Notes: a model not told the origin generated them from the sequence alone. A stretch of 11,579 nucleotides of DNA from Desulfobacterales bacterium (GCA_030145595.1 JAQYVG010000101.1:1-11579); one strand, 5' to 3'; positions 1-6,628 are shown, counted from the first letter of the stretch. Program-made: numbers and translations.

Positions 1-98
1 GTTATTCCGAGGATTATTTTTTGAGCATAACGCAGAGATTGGGCAAAAAGACCATTTATGGACGGACACTAACTAGTGAAATGTCCGGGATTGCCTGA
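1..98 (+). CDS. Possible 3' end of an upstream gene (partial)
   Basis: The frame beginning at base 3 stays open to a TGA at 96-98. It encodes about 31 residues that read like a protein C-terminus, including ITQRLGKKTIYGRTLTSEM. It has no start inside the window, so it would be the tail of a gene starting further left on the same strand as the next gene. I do not recognise the family. The other two forward frames close at 24 and 76. The stretch is short enough for the open frame to be chance, so confidence is low. Confidence 0.3.
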   Translation, partial: YSEDYFLSITQRLGKKTIYGRTLTSEMSGIA

Positions 99-106
99 AC
101 ATTTCA
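77..106. repeat. 8-bp inverted repeat (hairpin)
   Basis: TGAAATGT at 77-84 and ACATTTCA at 99-106 are perfect reverse complements around a 14-nt loop. The hairpin spans the TGA of the possible upstream reading frame. No T-run follows, so it is not a standard intrinsic terminator. It could be a weak 3'-end structure or chance. Confidence 0.4.
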
Positions 107-110
107 TACG

Positions 111-138
111 TTGACAAATGTTAAAAGGGGCTTAAGTT
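111..138 (+). promoter_or_regulatory. Candidate sigma70-type promoter for the 186-863 gene
   Basis: A consensus -35 hexamer TTGACA lies at 111-116. The best -10 at a 16-nt spacing is TAAGTT (133-138), which keeps only the T1, A2 and T6 positions. Transcription would begin near 145. The call leans on the perfect -35 box and its position. Confidence 0.35.
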
Positions 139-160
139 AGTAACTTGCGCAACCGGTTGC
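134..160. promoter_or_regulatory. Two adjacent palindromes upstream of the 186-863 gene (possible operators)
   Basis: AAGTTA-G-TAACTT (134-146) and GCAACC-GGTTGC (149-160) are each perfectly symmetric and stand side by side. They sit between the candidate -35 box and the ribosome binding site GGAG (173-176). The position suits repressor binding, but no regulator can be named. Confidence 0.35.
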
Positions 161-185
161 GGCAATTAAATTTGGAGAATAATAA

Positions 186-863
186 ATGTCTTTTGAAACC
201 AAACAAGAAGTTTTAGAAAGAATCTTGTCTCAGAAAAAACCTCTGTGCCGCTACTGCAGCGAGGATATGAAACTGTGGGAAGTCCCCCCTTTTACATTCA
301 GTGACGGCCTCGGCTGGGGCACTCCCTACCTGTATATCTGTTTCAACGATGAGTGCCCCCCATATGTGCAGGGTTGGGATGATATCCAGGAAAATTATGC
401 TCATAACGCTTCTTGCCGGTGCCTGTGTTATCCGGGAACTAAGCAGTACGAATTCATCCCTGTGTTCAGTCCCGTGGGGGCCACGGGACAAATTATCGAT
501 GACCAGGTTCTGGCCGAGCAGGAAATTTTAAAGCTGGCCACTAAAAGAGGGTTTGAGATTCTTACGGACGCCTATATGGCCAAAGACGGCGTCACCTTGA
601 TGCGCTTGCTCCTGGATGCCACCGAACCGGCCCGTGTCAGGGCCAAAGCTGCTGAGATGATCGGTGACATCGCATCACTGGAAGCCATAGAGCCCTTAAG
701 AAGCACCAAAGTCGGCAATCAGATCATTCAGAATAATATGGATGCGGCTGTCAGTAAACTCCACGAAAGACATTTCACCCGGGAATGCCCGTTCTGCGCT
801 GAAGTCATCAAGAAAAGAGCCAAGATTTGTAAGCACTGCAGTAAGGATGTGGCCGGCCAATAA
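186..863 (+). CDS. Cysteine-rich zinc-ribbon protein with a HEAT-like middle segment, function unknown
   Basis: This 225-residue protein has three visible parts. Residues 21-57 hold CxxC (C21, C24) and, after an aromatic linker, CxxxxC (C52, C57). That spacing resembles the phage Ogr/Delta zinc finger, and a further CRCLC cluster follows at 77-81. Residues about 134-195 are helical and HEAT-repeat-like, with an ARVRAKAAEMIGDIAS segment typical of one repeat. Residues 201-218 form a C-terminal ribbon, CPFC...CKHC (C201, C204, C215, C218). No signal peptide or membrane segment is seen. The start is supported by GGAG at 173-176. The gene ends 6 nt from the converging rsfS stop, with no obvious terminator between. 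I do not know its function. The zinc sites suggest nucleic-acid or protein binding by inference only. Confidence 0.75.
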   Translation: MSFETKQEVLERILSQKKPLCRYCSEDMKLWEVPPFTFSDGLGWGTPYLYICFNDECPPYVQGWDDIQENYAHNASCRCLCYPGTKQYEFIPVFSPVGATGQIIDDQVLAEQEILKLATKRGFEILTDAYMAKDGVTLMRLLLDATEPARVRAKAAEMIGDIASLEAIEPLRSTKVGNQIIQNNMDAAVSKLHERHFTRECPFCAEVIKKRAKICKHCSKDVAGQ

Positions 864-869
864 AATTTT

Positions 870-1259
870 TTATGCGTCGAGTTTTAGATCCTGATCGGTG
901 GCGTTGATCAGACTTGGGGTTTTTATTTTTTTGGCATCTATCCAAAGGCCTTCAAGGTCATAGAAGCTGCGGACCGGTTCATAAAAAACGTGCATGATCA
1001 CATGTCCGTAGTCGAGCAATACCCAGTGCCCTTCTTTTTTGCCCTCCACGCTCAATGGCCTGATACCGTGCTTTTTAAGCTCCACCTGAATCAATTCCGC
1101 AATTGCGGCAACCTGGCGGTTAGAACGCCCGCTGCAGATGATAAATGCATCTGCAATCGAAGTTAAATTTCTGACGTCAAGAATCACAAGATCGAAAGCT
1201 TTCCTCCCTAACGCCGCTTTGACATAATAATCCAGAGACGGATCAAGATCATCACTCAT
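870..1259 (-). CDS. rsfS: Ribosome silencing factor RsfS
   Basis: This 129-residue protein belongs to the RsfS/Iojap family. Such proteins bind L14 on the 50S subunit and block subunit joining when nutrients are short. Family landmarks are the segment from LVILDVRNLTSIADAFIICSG to SNRQV, the GHWVLLDYGHVIMHVF core and the FYDLEGLW segment near residue 100. The length is normal for the family, with a slightly long hydrophilic tail. The ATG at 1259-1257 overlaps the nadD TGA (ATGA, 1256-1259), which indicates translational coupling. It is the last gene of the minus-strand block. The nadD-rsfS pairing is widespread in bacteria and supports both calls. Confidence 0.95.
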   Translation of the reverse strand: MSDDLDPSLDYYVKAALGRKAFDLVILDVRNLTSIADAFIICSGRSNRQVAAIAELIQVELKKHGIRPLSVEGKKEGHWVLLDYGHVIMHVFYEPVRSFYDLEGLWIDAKKIKTPSLINATDQDLKLDA

Positions 1260-1936
1260 AAATAAAGCCCTTTGGTTTTTATAAAATCTTCGACCTTTTC
1301 AGGAACTAAAGATGTAATGCTGCGTCTATCTTTTACTAATTCGCGAATCTGTGAGGAGGAAATTTCAACCGGTGTAACATCAAAGACGAAAATCGGCTGT
1401 TTTTCAGCATGAACATAACACGATCGCGAAGCGGAAAATCGATAGGCATCTGATATTTTCGATTTAAGATATTTTTCAAGGATTTTCCACTTCAAGTCAC
1501 CGTCATGGCGATAAACGCCCGGACGTGCCATGACAATAAAGGGCACCAGTTCAAAAAGATCCAGATAAGACTTCCAAGTATCTATCTCATGGAAAGCATC
1601 CAGGCCCAGGATGAAAAAAAGCCCGTTATTTTCCGGCAGAACTTGCATAAAATAGCGAACCGTGTCGATGGTGTATGAAGGCCCCGGTCGTTTCAACTCA
1701 ACATCGGATACCGCAACGGATTGCGTCAGAGCCGGATAGTTTGCAACTGCCAGCCGGATCATCTGCAAACGATCTTGGGCATCAGCCACACCTCCGGATT
1801 CTTTATGCGGCGGCAGGGCCGCCGGGATCAGCTTGATTTGATCCAGGCTAAAAGCTTCCATCACCTCCTGGATCACTTGAAGATGTCCCCGGTGAATCGG
1901 ATTAAATGTACCGCCGAACAACCCGATGCGTTTCAA
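1256..1936 (-). CDS. nadD: Nicotinate-nucleotide adenylyltransferase NadD
   Basis: NadD transfers AMP from ATP to nicotinate mononucleotide, the penultimate step of NAD synthesis in the cytoplasm. The nucleotidyltransferase signature GGTFNPIHRGHL stands at the N-terminus, and SSSQIRELV near the C-terminus matches the second family motif. I chose the TTG at 1936-1934, giving 226 residues that open LKRIGLFGG. This is where the family normally begins, and GAGG lies just upstream. An in-frame TTG at 1990 would add 18 residues, but that codon lies inside the repeat element at 1978-2136 and its extension is not family-like. The gene overlaps rsfS by 4 nt. A weak promoter at 1962-1990 could drive nadD-rsfS separately from the genes upstream. 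Confidence 0.93.
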   Translation of the reverse strand: MKRIGLFGGTFNPIHRGHLQVIQEVMEAFSLDQIKLIPAALPPHKESGGVADAQDRLQMIRLAVANYPALTQSVAVSDVELKRPGPSYTIDTVRYFMQVLPENNGLFFILGLDAFHEIDTWKSYLDLFELVPFIVMARPGVYRHDGDLKWKILEKYLKSKISDAYRFSASRSCYVHAEKQPIFVFDVTPVEISSSQIRELVKDRRSITSLVPEKVEDFIKTKGLYL

Positions 1937-1961
1937 TGGCCCTCGCTTTACAGTAAAACCG

Positions 1962-1990
1962 TAAATAATGGTGGTCGCGTAAAAAGTCAA
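1962..1990 (-). promoter_or_regulatory. Weak candidate promoter for nadD-rsfS
   Basis: Read on the minus strand, TTGACT (1990-1985) is a good -35 box. At a 17-nt spacing lies TATTTA (1967-1962), a poor -10 box with only three consensus positions. The predicted transcript start near 1955 leaves a short leader containing the GAGG site before the TTG at 1936. It overlaps the edge of the palindromic element, so the element may have brought the -35 box. Confidence 0.3.
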
Positions 1991-2136
1991 AAAAACAACC
2001 TTTTTACGAGAGTGTTTTGTATTTGGTGTTTAGTGTTTGGCAATCTAACAAACTGGTATATCAGCATATATTTCAAACAAACACAAAACACTAAACACCA
2101 AACACTTGATGAATTCGACTTTTACGAATTCATCAA
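1978..2136. repeat. Palindromic heptanucleotide repeat element between proB and nadD
   Basis: The left arm carries four 7-nt units in exact register: GTGTTTT (2012), GTATTTG (2019), GTGTTTA (2026) and GTGTTTG (2033). The right arm carries the same kind of word on the opposite strand: ACACAAA (2081), ACACTAA (2088), ACACCAA (2095) and ACACTTG (2102). The arms share a perfect 17-bp inverted match (2022-2038 with 2086-2102) around a 47-nt centre. The element is flanked by CGTAAAAAGTC (1978-1988) and its near reverse complement GACTTTTACG (2117-2126). A second short hairpin, CGTAAAAAG/CTTTTTACG, lies at 1978-1986/2000-2008. No protein is encoded. It resembles a MITE-like or STRR-like non-coding repeat. 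Confidence 0.8.
2106..2136. repeat. Perfect 12-bp hairpin 15 nt after proB
   Basis: TTGATGAATTCG (2106-2117) and CGAATTCATCAA (2125-2136) pair perfectly around a 7-nt loop. On the proB strand the hairpin begins 15 nt after the stop codon and is followed by T-rich heptads instead of a clean T-run. It might end or stabilise the rplU-to-proB transcript. It also forms the right boundary of the palindromic element. Confidence 0.65.
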
Positions 2137-2150
2137 TAATAACGCTGCTG

Positions 2151-3293
2151 TTAAATTATACATTCGGCTGTTATGGCCAGGTTATCGCGATGGATGACAT
2201 AATCATAGGGCTTCTGCCCCAGGCGCTGCTTGATCTGGCTCGACTTCAGCCCCATAATTTTACGGATATCGACCGAACTGTAATTGACGAGCCCGGTACC
2301 CAGGGTCTCGCCGTCGTCTCTTCTGAATTCCACCGGCGCCCCGACACTAAATTCGCCTTCCACACCGACGATGCCGCTGGGCAGCAGGCTTTTACCCCTT
2401 TGCAGAATTGCGGCTGCGGCACCCTCATCAATGCTAATAACCCCTTTGGGCTTCAGGGTGAAAGCAATCCAGCACTTGCGGCTTTTCAGCTTTTCTTTTC
2501 TGGGCACAAAATAGGTTCCGTGTTCCTGGCCGGAAAAAAGCTTTGTAAGGATGTCAGGCTTGCTGCCGGCGGCGATCAGCATGGGAATGCCGGCTGCTGT
2601 CACCTTTCCGGCGGCCTTAACCTTGCTCAGCATACCGCCGGTACCCAGCGAACCCGGAATATTGCCGGCTAATTCTTTGATATTCTTGTTTATATTAGAA
2701 ATCACCGGAATCAGCTCGGCCTCTGGAAATGTGCGCGGATCCCTGGTATAAAGGCCGTCAATGTCCGTAAGATTGACGAGGATGTCGGCATCCATCAGCA
2801 GTGTTATCATGGCCGCCAGATTGTCGTTATCGCCGAATTGAATCTCTTCGATCATGACGGTGTCATTTTCATTAATGATGGGGACAACTTCCCATGACAA
2901 CAGGGTATTAAGCGTATTGCGCGCGTTCAGATACCTTTGACGATCATTAAGATCATCACCGGTCAGAAGAATCTGGGCGACCTTCTTTTTATACCTTCCA
3001 AAGGCCTTCTCATACTCCATGATGAGTCCGGCCTGGCCCACGGCGGCAACCGCCTGGCGTTTGGGAATTTCATTAGGCCTTTTATCCAGACCAATTTTTT
3101 TAACCCCGGAAGCCATTGCTCCCGATGACACCAGAATCACCTCCCGCCCGTCCTCGATCAGGCGGCAAATCTGTCTGCTGATGGACCTGATCGCCTTTAA
3201 ATTCAATCCCAGATCTGCGGTAAGGACATTACTCCCGATTTTTACCACAACACGACGGGCGTCATTAAATATCGAGGCTCTGTTAGCTTTCAT
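2151..3293 (-). CDS. proB: Glutamate 5-kinase ProB with C-terminal PUA domain
   Basis: ProB phosphorylates L-glutamate, the first and feedback-controlled step of proline synthesis in the cytoplasm. The amino-acid-kinase domain spans about residues 10-262: VVKIGSNVLT (16-25), VSSGAMASG (55-63), NENDTV (141-146), FGDNDNLAA (153-161), TDIDGLYT (176-183) and GTGGM (217-221). Residues about 275-355 form the PUA domain seen in full-length ProB. At 380 residues the length is normal. The start overlaps the end of obgE by 11 nt, so translation is probably coupled. No proA lies next to it. The position where proA commonly follows is taken by the repeat element. Confidence 0.96.
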   Translation of the reverse strand: MKANRASIFNDARRVVVKIGSNVLTADLGLNLKAIRSISRQICRLIEDGREVILVSSGAMASGVKKIGLDKRPNEIPKRQAVAAVGQAGLIMEYEKAFGRYKKKVAQILLTGDDLNDRQRYLNARNTLNTLLSWEVVPIINENDTVMIEEIQFGDNDNLAAMITLLMDADILVNLTDIDGLYTRDPRTFPEAELIPVISNINKNIKELAGNIPGSLGTGGMLSKVKAAGKVTAAGIPMLIAAGSKPDILTKLFSGQEHGTYFVPRKEKLKSRKCWIAFTLKPKGVISIDEGAAAAILQRGKSLLPSGIVGVEGEFSVGAPVEFRRDDGETLGTGLVNYSSVDIRKIMGLKSSQIKQRLGQKPYDYVIHRDNLAITAECII

Positions 3294-4287
3294 GCGGCTT
3301 GTCCAATAATTGTACGATTAGCGAAATTAAACTGTCAACACCCCGTCCGGTTAAAGCGGAGATTTGTAATGTTTCGAGCTCTTGGGCTGCAGCTTGAAAC
3401 GCTTCGACAGCTTCCCGCGCCTCCGGCAGATCAAGTTTATTTAATACCACAATCTGAACCTTTTGCGCCAGCCGGCGATTATACATGTCCAGCTCATTAT
3501 TAATGGTATGATAGTCAGCCAGGGGGTTGTCCCGATCAATTGTTGATACGTCAATCAGGTGAACAAGAATACGTGTTCGCTCAATATGCCGCAAAAAACG
3601 GATACCGAGTCCGGCGCCTTTATGCGCCCCCTCGATCAACCCGGGGATATCCGCAACCACAAAAGGATCTCCCCAGTCAGTTGCAACTACGCCGAGGGTA
3701 GGTGTCAGGGTTGTAAAGGGATAATCGCCGATCTTGGGACGTGCTGAAGATAATGCCGTAATAAGGGTCGATTTGCCGGCATTGGGAAGACCGATGATAC
3801 CAACATCGGCAAGGAGTTTAAGTTCGAGCTTGAGTTTTTTGTTTTCACCCGGCTCACCCGGTTGGGCAAAGCGGGGTGCCCGGCGGGTGGAGGTTTTAAA
3901 CCGCCTGTTGCCCTGGCCGCCTCGGCCGCCTTTGAGCAGCACAAATTTTTCTCCGGGTTCGATTAAGTCTTTTAGAATTTGTCCGCTGTCAGCGTCACAG
4001 ACGAGGGTTCCGGGGGGAATTTCAATGACAAGATCTTGGCCGGTTTTGCCGGTTTTCTGCTTTCCCTGGCCGTGGGAACCGTTCTTTGCTTTGAATTGAC
4101 TTTTAAAGCGAAATTGATATAGGGTGCGTTTTCTCAATGTCGTTACTAAAACAACATCTCCGCCTTTGCCGCCGTCGCCACCGTCCGGTCCACCGCGCGG
4201 AATAAACTTTTCACGCCTGAAACTTACACAGCCCTTGCCGCCGCTGCCGGATTGAACGGTAATGATCGTTTCATCAATGAATTTCAC
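3283..4287 (-). CDS. obgE: Obg-family GTPase ObgE/CgtA
   Basis: Obg is a GTPase acting in late 50S assembly and linked to the stringent response. The glycine-rich Obg fold fills residues 1-158 (SGSGGKGC, GGPDGGDGGKGGDV, GGRGGQGNRRF). The G domain follows: GLPNAGKST (G1, 166-174), TT at 192-193 (G2), DIPG (G3, 213-216), NKLD (G4, 283-286) and SAL (G5, 310-312). At 334 residues it lacks the C-terminal OCT domain present in some Gram-positive members, as is usual in proteobacteria. The ATG overlaps the end of rpmA by 4 nt (4284-4287), and its 3' end overlaps proB by 11 nt. The order rplU-rpmA-obgE is among the most conserved in bacteria. Confidence 0.97.
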   Translation of the reverse strand: MKFIDETIITVQSGSGGKGCVSFRREKFIPRGGPDGGDGGKGGDVVLVTTLRKRTLYQFRFKSQFKAKNGSHGQGKQKTGKTGQDLVIEIPPGTLVCDADSGQILKDLIEPGEKFVLLKGGRGGQGNRRFKTSTRRAPRFAQPGEPGENKKLKLELKLLADVGIIGLPNAGKSTLITALSSARPKIGDYPFTTLTPTLGVVATDWGDPFVVADIPGLIEGAHKGAGLGIRFLRHIERTRILVHLIDVSTIDRDNPLADYHTINNELDMYNRRLAQKVQIVVLNKLDLPEAREAVEAFQAAAQELETLQISALTGRGVDSLISLIVQLLDKPHES

Positions 4288-4538
4288 TCTGCATAAACAC
4301 TTACTTTTTTACGTCTGCGCCCCATTCTTTGAAAAGCTACGATACCATTGATTTTGGCAAACAAAGTGTAATCCTTGCCCATGCCCACATTGTCTCCCGG
4401 ATGGATTCTGGTCCCCAGCTGGCGCATTATAATATTGCCGGCCAGCACCTTTTGTCCGCCATAGCGCTTGACCCCGCGTCGCTGCGCGTTACTGTCGCGT
4501 CCGTTTCTCGTACTGCCGGCGGCCTTTTTATGTGCCAT
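4284..4538 (-). CDS. rpmA: 50S ribosomal protein L27
   Basis: L27 is a late-assembly 50S protein whose N-terminal tail reaches the peptidyl transferase centre. The sequence opens MAHKKAAGSTRNGRDS and continues with the conserved GVKRYGGQ and GNIIMRQLGTRIHPG segments. Its 84 residues match the family. There is no Firmicutes-type cleavable N-terminal extension, because the protein starts directly at MAHKK. AAGGAG lies a few bases upstream of the ATG in the short gap after rplU. It overlaps obgE by 4 nt. Confidence 0.97.
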   Translation of the reverse strand: MAHKKAAGSTRNGRDSNAQRRGVKRYGGQKVLAGNIIMRQLGTRIHPGDNVGMGKDYTLFAKINGIVAFQRMGRRRKKVSVYAE

Positions 4539-4561
4539 TGTGTAAACTCCTTATTATCGTT

Positions 4562-4873
4562 TTATGTTTCGATACTGTCGATTTTGATTGCCGTATATTG
4601 CTGACGATGCCCCTGCTTCCGGCGATATCTTTTGCGTTTTTTATATTTGAAAACAATAATCTTTCTGGCCTTTGCCTGTTCGACAATATGACCCTTGACA
4701 ACAACATTATCGAGAATCGGCTGTCCGATGCTGACCGCATCACCGTCCGAACACATCAGGACGCTGTCAAAAGCAACCGGGCTGCCGACTTCCCCTGGAA
4801 TTTTCTCTACCCTTAATATTTCGCCCTGCCGAACCTTATATTGTTTCCCGCCGGACGCAACAATAGCATACAT
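4562..4873 (-). CDS. rplU: 50S ribosomal protein L21
   Basis: L21 is a 23S-rRNA-binding 50S protein. I chose the ATG at 4873-4871, giving 103 residues beginning MYAIVASGGKQYKV, which is the usual family start and length. GAGGGGG lies 9 nt upstream. An in-frame ATG at 4891 would add six residues (MRGFIY) encoded by this ribosome binding site, so it is unlikely. Conserved features are the VxxGxILRVEKIPGE strand region and the basic FKYKKRKRYRRKQGHRQ segment that binds rRNA. It is the first gene of the minus-strand block, about 50 nt from its predicted transcript start. Confidence 0.96.
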   Translation of the reverse strand: MYAIVASGGKQYKVRQGEILRVEKIPGEVGSPVAFDSVLMCSDGDAVSIGQPILDNVVVKGHIVEQAKARKIIVFKYKKRKRYRRKQGHRQQYTAIKIDSIET

Positions 4874-4930
4874 ATATATAAACCCCCTCAAAAATCCGAT
4901 ATAGTACTGATTTTTTTTACAAACGTTTTA

Positions 4931-4959
4931 AGTATATGTAAATAAATGTAAAACTACAA
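4931..4959 (-). promoter_or_regulatory. Promoter of the rplU-rpmA-obgE-proB block
   Basis: On the minus strand TTGTAG (4959-4954) and TATACT (4936-4931) are separated by exactly 17 nt in an AT-rich stretch. The -10 box matches 5 of 6 consensus bases. The predicted start near 4924 gives a leader of about 50 nt to the L21 start. An 8-bp inverted repeat, ACGTTTTA (4923-4930) and TAAAACGT (4962-4969), closely brackets the promoter and could be an operator. Confidence 0.65.
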
Positions 4960-5140
4960 CCTAAAACGTGATAATTTCGGTTTTTATAAATTCATCGATT
5001 AAGAAACTAACAATATTTATTCGTTTCGTAATATTTGTCAAGAAAATTTTCATTTAAAATATCTTGAAAACACAGGAATCTTTCTTTCTCGGCTCTACCG
5101 CAGGCGGGCTTTATAAAAAATCGCAAAACGATTTTATATC

Positions 5141-5169
5141 TTGACTCTTATTAAAGATTGACATATGAA
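5141..5169 (+). promoter_or_regulatory. Promoter of the arsR-permease operon
   Basis: TTGACT (5141-5146) and TATGAA (5164-5169) are separated by 17 nt. The predicted start near 5176 leaves the strong GGAGG site (5187-5191) in the leader. The -10 box lies inside the 24-bp palindrome, so a bound repressor would block RNA polymerase. A second TTGACA (5158-5163) exists, but a promoter using it would start too close to the gene. Confidence 0.55.
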
Positions 5170-5184
5170 CAATTGTTCATATGT
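5161..5184. promoter_or_regulatory. ArsR/SmtB-type operator, perfect 24-bp palindrome
   Basis: ACATATGAACAA (5161-5172) is followed directly by its exact reverse complement TTGTTCATATGT (5173-5184). The TGAACA...TGTTCA core matches the type of operator bound by SmtB/CzrA/CadC-like repressors. It covers the -10 box and ends 3 nt before the GGAGG of the arsR gene. Autoregulation by the ArsR protein just downstream is the natural inference. Confidence 0.8.
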
Positions 5185-5197
5185 TTGGAGGTAACTT

Positions 5198-5542
5198 ATG
5201 GATGTCTGCCAGGAAAAAATATTGCATCATGAAAGCGTGCAAAAAGCGCTCAACAACATTCCCGACATGGACGCGCTCCATAGCATTACCGGCATTTTCA
5301 AGGCTTTGAGCGACCCAAACCGGCTCAAGATTGTGTTTGCCCTGGCAAAATGTGAATTGTGCGTCTGTGATCTGGCAGCCGTTTGCGGATCATCCGACTC
5401 GGCCGTATCCCATCAGCTCAGGATACTCAGAAATCTGAAAATCGTCCGTTATCGCCGAGAAGGAAAAGTTGTCTTTTACCGTCTTGATGATCACCATGTA
5501 AGCACTTTAATCAATCAGACCCTGGAACATGTTAAGGAATAA
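5198..5542 (+). CDS. ArsR/SmtB-family metal-sensing repressor
   Basis: This 114-residue winged-helix repressor would dimerise, bind the palindrome at 5161-5184 and release it on metal binding. The recognition helix region reads SSDSAVSHQLRILR (65-78) and the wing REGKVVFYRL (87-96). Two metal sites are visible. The alpha3-type box CELCVCD (C52, C55, C57) is as in CadC/ArsR, with C4 at the N-terminus as a possible extra ligand. The alpha5 zinc site is D98, H100, H111 and E114, with the exact SmtB/CzrA spacing (DxH, then HxxE 11 residues on). GGAGG lies 6 nt before the ATG. The gene ends 3 nt before the efflux permease. Zn(II), Cd(II) or Pb(II) are the likely inducers; the precise metal cannot be read from sequence. 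Confidence 0.92.
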   Translation: MDVCQEKILHHESVQKALNNIPDMDALHSITGIFKALSDPNRLKIVFALAKCELCVCDLAAVCGSSDSAVSHQLRILRNLKIVRYRREGKVVFYRLDDHHVSTLINQTLEHVKE

Positions 5543-5545
5543 AAG

Positions 5546-6628
5546 ATGAATATAATTATAGAAATTCTGGCCGCTGCATGGCAGGTCTTTCTTGAATCGT
5601 CCATCTATATGCTTTTTGGTTTTTTTGTCGCCGGTATCCTCTATGTTTTTTTCAAACCCGAGAAAGTCAGCCGCTATTTAGGAAAGGGCCGTGTGCGTCC
5701 CGTGCTTCTTTCCGCCCTGGCGGGGATCCCGATTCCGCTGTGCTCCTGCGGCGTCGTCCCGGCGGCGGCCGGGCTGAAACGTCAAGGCGCCAACAAGGGC
5801 GCAACCTTGTCGTTTTTGATCTCAACGCCTGAAACCGGTATGGATTCAATTCCGATTACCTATGCGCTCATGGATCCTGTTATTACTGTAATGCGTCCGG
5901 TGGCTGCCTTTATTACCGCCATCGTCGCCGGCACTATTGAAAATATTTTTGGCAAATCCGGGGAAAAACCAAAAAACACCTCACATAGTTCCTGCTCTGT
6001 TTCCGGCAACCACAGTTGTAACGGACCATCTCTAATCCCGTTAAACCCGGCCAAAATTTCGTTAACCGCTAAAATTGTCGCCGGTTTGAAGTATGCCTTT
6101 GTCGATCTTCTGGGCGACATCGGCAAGTGGTTTATTTTAGGTATTCTACTGGCAGGGCTGATTTCCTATTTAATCCCGGACACTCTGTTTGAATCCTACC
6201 TGACCAACAATTTTATTGCCATGCTTGTGATGCTGATGGTCGGCCTGCCCATGTATGTCTGTGCGACGTCTTCAACACCGATTGCCGCCGCCCTGGTATT
6301 AAAAGGTTTAAACCCGGGGGCCGCCCTGGTATTTTTGCTGGCCGGACCGGCGACTAACATTGCTTCTTTGAGTATGGTTTCAGGTCTTTTGGGCAAAAGA
6401 TCACTCTTGATCTACCTGGGATCGATCGCTGCATGTTCCCTTGCTCTCGGCGTTGTGACCGACATGATATATTTCGGCATCGGAATAACCGCCAAAGCAT
6501 CAGCAGGACAAGCCGCTGAAATATTCCCTCATTATGTAGAATTGACTGGTGCGGCCGTCCTTGCCATTTTGCTTGCGTTTGCGATCTGGAAAAACTATAA
6601 AGAATCTGGAACTTGCAGCACGTGTTAA
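5546..6628 (+). CDS. SO_0444/ArsP-type metal efflux permease (predicted Cu/Zn exporter)
   Basis: This 360-residue inner-membrane protein has two repeated groups of hydrophobic segments (about 8-36, 53-72, 110-135; then 190-210, 222-248, 255-275, 284-312, 332-348). The first half carries IPLCSCGVVPAA (C66, C68), the hallmark of the DUF318/ArsP permease superfamily. The second half has CATSSTPIAAAL (C239) and LLAGPATN. The loop between the halves (136-170) holds potential metal ligands (H147, C150, H156, C158), and the protein ends CSTC (C357, C360). These features fit the SO_0444 Cu/Zn-efflux group better than ArsP proper, whose loop motif differs. Being 3 nt downstream of the metal-sensing repressor supports metal export. 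The substrate metal is inferred, not shown. AAGGA inside the arsR 3' end serves as its ribosome binding site. Confidence 0.85.
   Translation: MNIIIEILAAAWQVFLESSIYMLFGFFVAGILYVFFKPEKVSRYLGKGRVRPVLLSALAGIPIPLCSCGVVPAAAGLKRQGANKGATLSFLISTPETGMDSIPITYALMDPVITVMRPVAAFITAIVAGTIENIFGKSGEKPKNTSHSSCSVSGNHSCNGPSLIPLNPAKISLTAKIVAGLKYAFVDLLGDIGKWFILGILLAGLISYLIPDTLFESYLTNNFIAMLVMLMVGLPMYVCATSSTPIAAALVLKGLNPGAALVFLLAGPATNIASLSMVSGLLGKRSLLIYLGSIAACSLALGVVTDMIYFGIGITAKASAGQAAEIFPHYVELTGAAVLAILLAFAIWKNYKESGTCSTC

Larger units (their letters stand above)
4874..5197. other. Divergent intergenic region between rplU and arsR
   Basis: These 324 nt are AT-rich and hold no protein gene that I can support. The left side has the rplU leader and promoter. 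The right side has the arsR promoter and operator. Between them are a perfect 10-bp palindrome GAAAATTTTC (5042-5051) and a small hairpin AAAATCG/CGATTTT (5117-5123/5129-5135, 5-nt loop) just upstream of the arsR -35 box. I see no riboswitch or terminator. The roles of the two small symmetric sites are unknown. Confidence 0.6.

Noticed and set aside
1978..2008. Intrinsic terminator formed by CGTAAAAAG/CTTTTTACG
   Set aside because: The stem is AT-rich, with the T-run inside the loop and arm instead of after the stem.
1721..2197. Plus-strand reading frame through nadD and the palindromic element
   Set aside because: It runs antisense to the well-supported nadD start region, and its protein contains the low-complexity heptad translation (such as WCLVFG and NTKHQT). 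It is a shadow of the repeat.
2106..2672. Long plus-strand frame opposite proB
   Set aside because: It is the antisense shadow of the conserved PUA and kinase coding sequence of proB and has no recognisable protein features.
4870..4925. Riboswitch or elaborate L21 leader upstream of rplU
   Set aside because: The leader is only about 50 nt. Only a short AAATC/GATTT pairing is visible and no known riboswitch core can be recognised.
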